A stretch of 64,000 nt of DNA from Collybiopsis luxurians FD-317 M1 (Eukaryota > Basidiomycota > Agaricomycetes > Agaricales > Omphalotaceae), in assembly GCA_000827265.1 (NCBI GenBank), contig KN834781.1, positions 62,001 to 126,000 of the forward strand, given 5' to 3'. Shown here one piece after another: positions 11,977-21,496 of this stretch (positions are counted from its first letter, which is position 1; each line of letters opens with the position of its first letter). Made by a program: the position numbers and the translations under genes. The notes beneath the pieces are model-generated. The model had not been told where the DNA came from. It was given only the letters and a program-made list of their open reading frames with translations, and did not search any database.

Positions 11977-13592
11977 TCATACTGCTAATTTGGGTTCAGG
12001 CTCTGCTATCTCAGTGTGCGGCTCATGATCTGGTACATGAGCACTACCCAGATAGATTGGATCAGTTTCATGTACACTACTTGCTCCTCGAAGCTGTGAA
12101 CTTCCTGAAGTATCTTGAGCCTGTCATTATGACCAACCAGTTGAGCATTTATGGGAAAGAGATGGACATTGATGCAACTCACCGGATTTGCAAAGGAAAG
12201 CTCAAATGCATTTGAAAAAATGATTGTTGACTGCATATTGCGCAAGCAGATCCGAGAGTTCATGCTTCAAAGCATATTTCATCACTCAGCTTTTGACTTG
12301 GATGTGATAGAACATACTTGGCAAGCATGGTGTTAGAAAACACTTTTGGCAGAATCAAGAGGAGGGCAAGCCAAGAATCTGTTTGAGCCATTACTAAAAA
12401 CCTAGGCACAATAGGATCGATGCTGATACACACAATTAAACTTATTCAAGAACTGTTCAATTTCAGGATGTCAAATCTGTTATCAACTACAGCACAGTGA
12501 ACTCTGAGTCAAGGGCACTTACAACAATTAATAACAAAATCCCGTGCATGCTGCAAGTGTTATAGTTTAGGGAGCATTGCAAATTTGGGAGTTCAATGTA
12601 CCTCATGACAATTCCTGTTTCTGATGGGGTACAGGTATTAGACCACATGCCTGAAGGATATGACATGAAACTTACCTATGGACCAGAGAATCAACTTGTC
12701 AATAACTGTAGTCGTGCTATTAAGGAATAGATAGTCAGAATGACTCCAGCAATGCCGACACTGGACACATACTTTTTATATGCATTATCCTTCGAACGCA
12801 CCAGATAATACACCAGTGTGACTGAAATAATCGCACTAGCTACAGTCCGAATTGCCAGGACACTGATCATCAGCCATCTGTGCACTTCGAGGAAGGTCTG
12901 TAAATTTTCTTTCAAGATGTATGCGGCGATTGCAGCGTCGCCTAAGAGCTGGCAGAACATAAGGATAGAACAAATAATTGGGATTATATACTGATGATAG
13001 GTTCCAAAGCGTGCAATGCGGTATGTGAGGTAGCTCTGTGCTATAGATGTAAGTGTCAAGCACAAATGAGGAAGGCAATTTCAAAAATATTGCAAAATCT
13101 TACCCAGTACAGCGATCATACTATGGAAGAGAACTGCAGCAGGCCAGGAATATGGTGTGATCGATTTGAATTCTAATACTTCGTCTCGGTGATGTGTCAC
13201 TGCATAGAAGTACAAGAGATGTGATGTGCAGATTGTGTGCGCAAGCTCCAAGAGCCTGAGAGTGATACTAGTCATGGAAGCAATAGGTGCAATTGTGTCT
13301 ATACAACTTACCACATTCCGTCTACCTGAAGCACATTGCTGATAAGTAAGTTTGACGGACCTTCCCTCCACCAAATGATTAGTGTGAACTCACTAAGCCA
13401 AACCTAATCCAGCTTGATTCTTCGGGAAAGCCTTTATGATATGTATACACCTGCCAAGTGAATAAACCAAAGAGGATGCCGGATATCAGTGCACCAATTA
13501 AGATAGCTCCTAGGATCCAACAATCGGTTATCATCAGAATCATGGACTAGCAGCAAGTAAGCTGTACCCAAAGTAGCATCGTAAATTGCCAT
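11977..13592 (-). CDS. DUF6534 membrane protein, copy B (intact)
   Basis: Twelve coding exons can be joined with GT-AG introns from ATG at 13592 (MAIYDATLG) to TGA at 11977-11979. The exon order is 13568-13592; 13394-13509 (GALISGILFGLFTWQVYTYH); the 14-nt microexon 13312-13325; about 13104-13255 (LLELAHTICTSHLLYFYAV); a long exon with AQSYLTYRIARFG and GDAAIAAYILKENLQ; then TVIDKLILWSIG, ETGIVM, SMHGILLLIV, FLNKFN, WLALLLILPKVFSNTMLA and MNSRICLRNMQ; and a hydrophilic tail ending in EPEPKLAV. Compared with copies D-F, one residue is missing in the FFWNKFN exon, which keeps the frame. The role is unknown; probably a plasma-membrane or endomembrane protein. Confidence 0.85.
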
Positions 13593-13733
13593 TTCTTTTT
13601 GTTTTAAATTTGTTATTGACGATATACACACTCGAAGCCAGGGAAGTGAAAGGGTTTGGCAAAGAGTTCCAAGTTTTACTAGCTTGAGGATTCTGTGAGT
13701 GGGACTTATTGCTAACTTGAAGTAAGTACCCTC

Positions 13734-13740
13734 TATTTAT
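13734..13740 (-). promoter_or_regulatory. TATA-like box of copy B
   Basis: Reading ATAAATA on the minus strand, about 142 bases upstream of the ATG at 13592. Copies C and D have TATAAAT at a similar distance (122-130 bases) from their starts. Confidence 0.45.
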
Positions 13741-13754
13741 GGATCGAGGGATCC

Positions 13755-14050
13755 ATATAAAAAGGCAAGAAGAAAGAAACAGTCATTGTGATCGTGCATC
13801 AATCACCTGTCCCACATACGACAGATGCTATTCAGCAAAAGGAGAAAGTTCTGGAAGACATAGGATACTTATACAAGGAATATGATACCTGTCATAGTCC
13901 ATGCCACATCAAAAATGCCTCAGTCAGACATACAGCCTGGAACATTCTGTCCAAGGGATCTTCAACTTCAATCTTACCATTTCTACTACGTGAGAGAGGA
14001 CCACCGCAAGAAGTCGCGCGGAAATATACAAGTCCCGGGTGAGCTGTCAT
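13755..14050 (+). CDS. Possible small gene divergent from copy B (first exon)
   Basis: A plus-strand TATA box (atataaaaag, 13755-13764) is followed by two overlapping open frames. The one with ATG at 13915 reads MPQSDIQPGTFC and then SYHFYYVREDHRKK. It reaches a good donor (gtgagc) at about 14038 after IQVPG. The composition is compatible with a coding exon, but I do not recognise the family and cannot connect a second exon with confidence. It would be transcribed divergently from DUF6534 copy B. Confidence 0.3.
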
Positions 14051-14076
14051 CTAATCAAGGTCTCTTCGGTCAGTGA

Positions 14077-17007
14077 GGGAAGGGCTGCAAGCGCACTGTC
14101 AGCTTGTGAAGTGAAGATCATGGCGAAGTTCAGCTTTTGTGAACACGGAAAGGGGGAAAGCATATAGTACTGAAAAAATTGTTTGAGAAAATTGCAGGTG
14201 ATACCATGAAAGGTATAAGACCAAAAGTTGAGCCAGCTCTAGCATGATATAGCACCGGAATTCAAAGTTTAATATGGAAAAGCTGTCACAGAGACTTGAG
14301 GCAGCGCTACCGAAATGATGACCAAACCGAACACCTTCCTAATATGGTGAAAAATGTAAGTTAAAAGGAATTTAATCCTCATTATAAGGACGATTTGTAC
14401 AACTTGTTCTGGACTCGTAACATAATATCTTGTAATATAAATCACTTCTGAATCACTTTGTTTTTGGTGTAGAAGTAAGTAGAGTAACCATCACTTTCGT
14501 GATTGTCAGTGTATTTGTGATCTGCTTAGAGGAGTGTTTAATAGGTGGATTGATGCTTCAGCGCTCGATCCAATGTTATTGCGATTCCGTCCTTCACACT
14601 GAAAGTGGAAAAGATTGTGCCTGGCGGAGAGGGGACTCGAAATACAATAATTCAGTTGGCATATTCTTTCGCTCAGCATACGATTCCACCGGCTGATATT
14701 TTTTCCATATCTGGGCATATCTTATCCTTGGACAGGGTACTCTAGAGATAAGTTTCTTTGGACTCGCAGGCTCCAGCTTGACCTTGGACAAGACATATAC
14801 TGTACTTCCACCGAAATGTCAGAATTATAATGATGATTCGGTTCCCTGTACATTGCATTGTTAGTGTCCAAGTTTTTACTCGGCTTAGATCAATCTTCTC
14901 CATAACTTCTTTCTCTCGTTCTCTTGTTTAAAGTTCAGGTCTGAATTGAAGAATTAAAATTGCGGGATCTCATGATCGGCATTGATTGAAACGTGGGCAG
15001 GTTCTTGGACCTTGGTAAATTCTCTTCAACTGCTTCAATGATTTTGTCTCACCCCGAAAGGGAACTAGGTGAGCTCTGGGAACTTTTGAACAAAGTATAT
15101 ACCTTCCACAATCAGTTAGCTTTCCGTTTTGCTTAATATGTTTATGGGTAGAAAACTCATCCAAATCGTTAAAATTAGGTTTGACGAGGTATTCTACCTC
15201 CTGTCACAATTCAAACATGAATGTCGTAGCAAAGTGATCGGAGGTATCGGCAAATATGGGTGAGTATGATCTGACTTTTTCAACAGGATAGATTTTAGTA
15301 CCGCTCATTATGGATGTGCTAAGGCATACACTGCGTACGCATTGGCGATGGAAGATCAATACATAAAAGCAAAATTTTATGTTTTGTGGAAATCGGCATC
15401 TCCGGCATAGTGTTTTCCGACTTGTTTCTTTGATTAAGTGCTCTACCTCACTTGGATACAAACGAAAACATTTTACATGGCCAGAGATATGTCATTTCAT
15501 ATTATACATGTAGTACACACAATTCTAGTAGTCACCGAGCGCATGCGTGATCCTTGACATATGCTGCTGTACTACTTGTACAGGGAAACGAACAGTTCAC
15601 ACAGACGCGTAGATTTAATACAGGTAATACAGGTCGGCGCCCCTCTCAAACCGCCAAACAATGGATACCTCTGCTGAGCATCCATATCCTCATAGGGTTA
15701 CAGTGGAGGTTCGGCGTTGGATACTCGAAGCGAACTCTTGACACGTCGACAACATGAAGGAGGGAATAGGGAAGGAAGCTTACTGATTGGTTGCGAAAAG
15801 TATATCGGGACGTCGAAACATGTTGCGTATGCCAAATGACAAGCAGAAATTTGGTGATGATCAAGGATCATTATGACTGAAGCGTTGGAAAAAGTATTCA
15901 CAGGAATCGGTGCTCTCACCGAAACCCAGGATGTTTTGCGGATCGGTTTTTTTTTTTTCCCCTTATCTGTCAACTTCCTGATCTTATCATTTCAATCTTA
16001 TCCAGCGGCGATATTTGGAGTATCCTGCCCGCATAAACTTTACATAAGCTTATCAATCTTATCTCGACTATATCAGGCTTATCTACCATAGCATGTGAAT
16101 ATGTAAAGAGTTACCCATTGAATGATTATATTAATGTACATATTCAGCGGCCCCTGAGGCTTCCTCCTCCCTATGTGGAGTTCTCCAATCCTCCTGGGGC
16201 CAACTGCCTCAACTGATGCCGACAGCGACAATTCCAGTCTTCATGCGAAGCATTCTTCAAGCCTCTACTTCCCAAGAAAGGCACTTGTTCACCGCTGTCC
16301 AAGTCTGACTTGATCCAAATGTATACACTGCGGCATGCAGAGAGCAGGTTGGGGAGTGATTATATGAAGAGAAAGTTGAATGTGATTAGTGAGAATGGAG
16401 CGCGAGCAGTTTTTGCCGGATGTGGTTGATTGGATTGAGGCGAGGTTGTAGATTCTGTTAGAAAAGATTTGCCATATCTTCCTCAGTCAGTTGGTTTTTT
16501 TCACTTGGATTCTGACTCATGTCTCTCTCTCTCTCTCTCTCTCTAGATGAAATTCATGCAATGTAATGACCTTTTACTTTTATGCCAGTTCCAGTATGAT
16601 GGGCTCCCTCCAGAAGCCAATTATCTCTGCCTGAAAAATTATGTAGATTGAGGGAAGCATCGAGTCAATCTGTCTCCTCACCTACATTGTACAAGATCAA
16701 TACCCTTCATCTTACCAGACAACCTCGAGTATGAAGTATTAACCAATTTGATGGGGTTTGTGATGAATGTCAGCCACTTCTCGTCTTTTGCTCTGATTCT
16801 GGGGCAGACGGGAGTAAGTATAAAAGTAAGTTTATTATAAGTAATATGTTGAAAGAAAGAAGAAACAGCATATACTAAGCCCATACAATCTGATGCCGTC
16901 TCAGTCAAGATGGCAACAGTAATACTTAGTCGACTGAATACATACTACCTAGGTGAGCATAGCAATTTCCCAATGGCAAAGAGTATGGGGTGCTTACCTG
17001 CCAAGAA
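14077..17007. other. Intergenic stretch with microsatellite
   Basis: No supported gene. It contains a (CT)n microsatellite at about 16521-16544. It also holds a 70-base segment (16103-16172) repeated in direct orientation at 20181-20250, described separately. Short frames here lack family signals. Confidence 0.5.
16103..16172 (+). repeat. Dispersed direct repeat, copy 1
   Basis: Begins ttacccattgaa and continues through atattcag and cctgaggcttcc. It matches 20181-20250 in the same orientation with scattered differences. Similarity fades on the downstream side after the gaggcttcc block. It may be an element end or a solo fragment. Confidence 0.55.
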
Positions 17008-17889
17008 CTAATCCCAAAAGGGGTCTCTGTCCACATATACATTGCCATTTCGTACTCTTGCATTGCCTTTGGCATTCAAATGAGCCACAGAAATGCTGGA
17101 GCCTGACAAGTGAGGTATTGATTGACCTTGCCAGGATTGAGTTATAACATCTCCATTTTGCAATCTGGCCATTTCTTCAACATCCAGATTGCCAATCTGA
17201 ACATTGGATGGTATAGAGTTCTTTATGCCTCCACCATTTACAGCCAAAAAAATATGTATGGGGTTAACCTGTGTATCAGGTCCAATGGAAACATCTGTCA
17301 CCAACTTGATCTCCTCGCCCTTCAGTTTCTGCAGCTGTTCTGGAATGAGAAGGATCTTTTCAAGCTCATCCAACGATTTTTTGATATCGCTGGTGAATTT
17401 AGAAAAGTGCTCTTTACTATACAAGGCCCAGCTAACCAGCTTGCGTGGACTCAATCGGAACTTCTGAGCCTTCTGTTGGCGGCGGGATATTAAAGATGCA
17501 AGGTTCCGATCAAGGGCATGGAGGGGTTCCTTCATATCATCCTTTGTGTATCCATTGGGACTGGGAGAATACTTCCGACACATTTCCTCTGATTCACGGA
17601 GCAGTGACTCAATGTGGGTCACTGTCTTGAGAATGAGATCAAGCTGAGCTTTCGTCGCTGAAGCCAATGGAGAGCTGTCATTTTCTGTAATATCATTGAT
17701 ATGAATGGCCTCGCCCCATCGTGAGAGCCGCGACTGCAGCATGCGTAGAGTCAGCAGCTCTGTTTGGTAGTCATTTCCAAAGTTTCGGCCTATTTGGATG
17801 AGCCCAAAGGTTTCAACACAATTGTTGAAAATCGCGGCAATTCCTACTGCGCCCGAGATGATATCAAATACCTCTGCCATATTCGACAT
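17008..17889 (-). CDS. HET-s-like protein: HeLo domain plus two amyloid-type repeats
   Basis: Single-exon frame of 293 residues, close to the roughly 290 of HET-s/HET-S of Podospora. The N-terminus (residues 4-60: AEVFDIISGAVGIAAIFNNC and later FGNDYQTELLTLRM and LSRWGEAI) has the HeLo pattern: a short glycine-spaced hydrophobic start, the NNC motif, and the (Q/E)LxxLRxxxxRLSRWGEA helix. The last 60 residues hold two pseudo-repeats, EEMARLQNGDVI and KGNARVRNGNVY, separated by about 20 residues. The protein ends FWD, as expected for the HET-s beta-solenoid prion domain. HeLo proteins of this type are membrane-active cell-death executors in vegetative incompatibility, switched by templating of the C-terminal amyloid. 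Toxic versus inert allele type cannot be decided from sequence. No NLR partner gene is visible nearby. A second Met at residue 4 is an alternative start. Confidence 0.88.
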   Translation of the reverse strand: MSNMAEVFDIISGAVGIAAIFNNCVETFGLIQIGRNFGNDYQTELLTLRMLQSRLSRWGEAIHINDITENDSSPLASATKAQLDLILKTVTHIESLLRESEEMCRKYSPSPNGYTKDDMKEPLHALDRNLASLISRRQQKAQKFRLSPRKLVSWALYSKEHFSKFTSDIKKSLDELEKILLIPEQLQKLKGEEIKLVTDVSIGPDTQVNPIHIFLAVNGGGIKNSIPSNVQIGNLDVEEMARLQNGDVITQSWQGQSIPHLSGSSISVAHLNAKGNARVRNGNVYVDRDPFWD

Positions 17890-17957
17890 ATAAGTTTCAA
17901 AGAGGGAGGGTTAACGGAGGAACCTAGTTTGATGCAAAACAATGAAGGATCATGGAA

Positions 17958-17966
17958 TTATATACC
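17958..17966 (-). promoter_or_regulatory. TATA-like box of the HET-s-like gene
   Basis: Minus strand GGTATATAA lies about 70 bases upstream of the ATG at 17889, a usual distance for fungal TATA elements. Confidence 0.4.
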
Positions 17967-17969
17967 AGA

Positions 17970-19640
17970 CATTCAAAGGCGGCCCGACAGTTAATTCGAG
18001 ATTCATCCGGTGCGGTCTATACATGTAACATGACTTAGGTGAAACTATAAGTGTCAGGGGATCTATTTCATCCGAAAGACCCATTAATATGAATCTGTTC
18101 CTGTATCAAAGAGACAAACATAATAAACAGCGGCTGAAACGGGCTAAACTTTGTTTGCAAGTTTCTACGTCATACCACCAATTAGGATTACTGTACTAAA
18201 ACAACTCGAATGGATCCTTCTGTAACCACTATACAAGTGGTGCTTTAAGCTCAGTGGTTTGAGCTTAAGTGGTTAGCTTATCACTGAGCTAATAGTCTCA
18301 CGCGGGCACTGAACACGACGAGTTCTATTAATCTCGGCATGTCCTAAGTGTGTCCGTAGCGTGAAAAGTAAGTCTAAGGAGCGGCGAAGTGAATGTACGT
18401 AACTATATGTAGTGGGAGGGCGCGGGAAAGGATACACTAAATAGGTAATGAATTCTATATACAAAATCCGTATGTCCGAATTAAGGAATGTCAAAGCAGT
18501 AGCGGCGCCGCCGCTACACCTTCCTACATTGAGACTACACCCAGGAATAGACTCCAGTATTGTATAGCCATTTGCATAAAGTTTTTGCAGTTCTGAATTT
18601 TCATTGAGTTTATTTGTAATTGAGATTTCGACAGGGTTTCGATATAACCCAAGAGCCGGAAACAGAGCAGATGCCTAAGGAAAGAATAAACTGTTGATTT
18701 CGATAGCGATTGATTCACAGGTGGTGTCATTGGATAGTGATTCGGTGTGGTTTGGCAAGCCTTGGTCCCCAAATGTATAGGGCAAACAAAGACAACTAAA
18801 CAAGTGTTGAAAAAACCGAAACTGCAAAACTTTATTCAAATGGCTGTAAAATAAATTCCAAAAAACACACCTCAGTGATGGCGTTTACAGCCAAACAAAT
18901 ATACTATTCATTGCTCCACCGATGCCGGGACAGCTGTACGGTGGACACAGAGAGAGATGTCACTGCCTTATATGGTAACCCACAAGATATGGAGGTTTTG
19001 GCTCAGTTTTTTTAGCCTCTCCAAGCCTACTCTTATGCTTTTATCCATTGTAAAATAAGTGGTAGTTATCATGACATTTGCAGCCTATGGTAGTCAGTTT
19101 GTGCTCGCAAAATGAGGCTGGAGCGCAGGTGGGAATGGCTCTTCCATACGGAAGTGACATTTGCTGTACATTCAGTGGCATTCTTGGGGAGCAATGAATT
19201 GGTAATTTGTAAGTTGTCAGTAAACACAATCAGAAAGGCACATTTTTGGAAACTATTCTACCATTTCGCGATCAGTTGGAATCATTGAAGAGCTCAAGAA
19301 AGGCTAGATCAAAATCAACCTCATCAATGCATTAACCCTGCACAGGAATCAAATGAATATCTGGCATATCAGCGGAAAGTAAGACCTGAGAGCCAGAATT
19401 TTAGCTCTAGACCTGTCAGTTTTATCTTCATTAACTGAACAGGTGGAGTCAGATTGCCTTCCACGTCACTTTAATATGGTCCAGCTGTTCCCACACGGGA
19501 CCCTGCCCTGGAGCTGTGTATCTATCTATCTATCTATCTAAGGTAGATGACATCAGGACCTGTGATTATCCCCCACTGAGAGGTCCAGTTAGAAATTTCA
19601 CCAAATACAATCCAAAAAGCCATTTCATTGAACTCAAGTA
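17970..19640. other. Intergenic stretch, no supported gene
   Basis: Contains an inverted repeat around 18249-18287 (agctcagtg / tcactgagct) and a (TATC)n microsatellite at about 19518-19540. No reading frame has family signals. Confidence 0.5.
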
Positions 19641-19642
19641 GC

Positions 19643-20038
19643 TTATTGCATGGGTAATCTAGATTTGTTACCTAAAGGAAGTGCTAAATTGCAATAATAT
19701 GTGTCACTCATTATTCCACAATCGCTATTTAATGGATCACGTGTGGGTAGTTTGCAACTCTGGATCAACTCACTTGCAGTAGTGATCCAACAATAGTTGC
19801 ACAAAATGCATTCAACTTCCTCACTATTGACAGCAGAACCATGGTCGAAAATCCATTTTCGAATGTTGTTAATCATATTTTGACACCACGGTGTATCTGC
19901 CCTAGCATTCTTCTGACAGTTTTGCACATCAATAATTGTACCAAGGAGCTCAATAGGCTCATCCAGCATAAGACACTGAATACAAGGAAACTTTCCCAAG
20001 CACTTGATACATGCTAGCAGATAGATTGATAGAAACAC
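19643..20038 (-). pseudogene. Plavaka-like (CACTA-type) transposase fragment
   Basis: A 131-codon minus-strand frame reads IQCLMLDEPIELLGTI, then DVQNCQKNARAD, then IRKWIFDHGSAVNSEEVECI. This order (CxxC with spacing, a basic ARxD stretch, and a [IR]xxI[YF]xxGxxVxSxxVExxL helix) resembles the segment that precedes the catalytic region of Plavaka transposases, which are common in Agaricomycetes. The FxxDxxHExELG-like catalytic block that should follow is not found downstream, so only a fragment remains. The family call rests on motif memory and needs a profile search. Confidence 0.45.
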
Positions 20039-20180
20039 ATGTTTGCCCAGCGGCGAGGCAGGAACAGGCAGACTGCTCTGCAGACCTCATTGAGTTCAAC
20101 CAGCTCCAGCGCACATACTGGAGGGGAAGGTAGACTGAAGGGGCAGCAATTGAATATTAAGTGCATGAGTGAGTCAACGA

Positions 20181-20250
20181 AGTAAAAAGTTACCCATTGA
20201 AATATTATATTAATTTACATATTCAGTGGCTCTTGAGGCTTCCTTCCTCT
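20181..20250 (+). repeat. Dispersed direct repeat, copy 2
   Basis: Matches 16103-16172 in the same orientation (ttacccattga, atattcag, gaggcttcc blocks). It lies just upstream of a stretch without genes and beside the Plavaka-like fragment. Confidence 0.55.
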
Positions 20251-21128
20251 TTCATCAACAGAGCCACTGCTGTTACTTCAGTGAAAAAGTCTGTATCATT
20301 GCTGACAAGAGGATTCATGAGTGAACAAGCTGCGCACTCTCTGCATTGAGCAAAAATGCTGTGAAAGTATGGGTGATCATTTGTAAAAATTAGAATAAAC
20401 CTTATTAGTGACTTTACAAACTGGTTTGGTTTGGTGATGCAATTTGCTCCAAGTTTTCCAACACACACACGCACACAAAAAAAAATTTGTGACTCTGAAA
20501 CAAGTTACTAATATGCTTCAATCAATTGCACTAAAATTCTCAAAAAACTTTTTCTTTCTGATGAGCTTACCTCCGAAACTATTGCACAAGAACATGGTGG
20601 GCTCCCTTGCACAGTGACTTACATAGGGTCTTTCTTATTCTAATGCTGCCGAGGCATTGGCATTGCTTCAGCCTAATTTTCAAAGCCTTGTACAAGATGG
20701 CTTGTCCATGTCACCATGAGGAGATTGCTGTCTTGTATCAGTCAGAACTATGCAATACTTATCCTAAATACAGGCTTCACAGTGGCACGAGACCCCCATC
20801 TACCCCTTCAAACATAGCAACACTATCTCATCTGCAAACCAAATGACATCTCGGAACTGTCTTTCCCCTCAAATCAGTTCCATGCAATGATTCATGAAAT
20901 TATCTGAATTTCCTGTGCTGAAAAGGGAGAGACGCTGAGCCCCAGTCAAATAAGCATTTGGGTCATAGTAATGATTTTTATAAGTTCTGGATGCAATGGG
21001 ATTGGTCAAGTAATCTATACCTAATAGTTGTGCATGGTAATAACCAAGATCTCCCAGGTTTTAATGAATAAGTCAGCTGAGTTGTAATTTTGTTGAGCTT
21101 CAATTGTTTTTTGTTCCCTTCAATGCAA
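20251..21128. other. Intergenic stretch, no supported gene
   Basis: AT-rich DNA with short CA and poly-A runs. Nothing recognisable. Confidence 0.5.
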
Positions 21129-21130
21129 TA

Positions 21131-21325
21131 CATCAGGAAAAGTCCCTTAAGTCCAGGTTGCCCAGAGATACCCCCCAAGTCCTGGGGTGCCTGAGAACCC
21201 TGAGGGTGCCCTGGGGATGATTTCAAGTGACCTCAGGGCTCTCAGGGAGCCCAGGGACTCTGAGACTGTCCAGGATTTGGGGGGTATCTCTAGGCAACCT
21301 GGACTTAGGGGACTTTTTCCTGATG
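21131..21325. mobile_element. 195-bp MITE with about 55-bp terminal inverted repeats, TA target duplication
   Basis: The left end starts catcaggaaaagtcccttaa and the right end is its reverse complement with a few differences. The arms can be paired for about 55 bases, through a cccccc-containing segment and up to cctgg. The element is flanked on both sides by TA (21129-21130 and 21326-21327), as expected for Tc1/mariner-type mobilisation. It has no coding capacity. Confidence 0.88.
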
Positions 21326-21496
21326 TACAAGCCTCACCAAACAGTTTCATCCATGGTAAGGAGTTCATACAAGGGTGTGTTAGCCCATTGATCTGGGTTC
21401 TGATATTTTGAGTGGTTCAGAGTCCAATGCACTGCGAGTACCACCAGGAGTTGAATTGAGTCCATGCATACTATTTACTCTTTGGAGCTGTAAGCT

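Noticed and set aside
18249..18287. agctcagtgg motif resembling a tRNA A box within an inverted repeat
   Set aside because: No T-arm or acceptor stem can be formed; treated as a simple palindrome.
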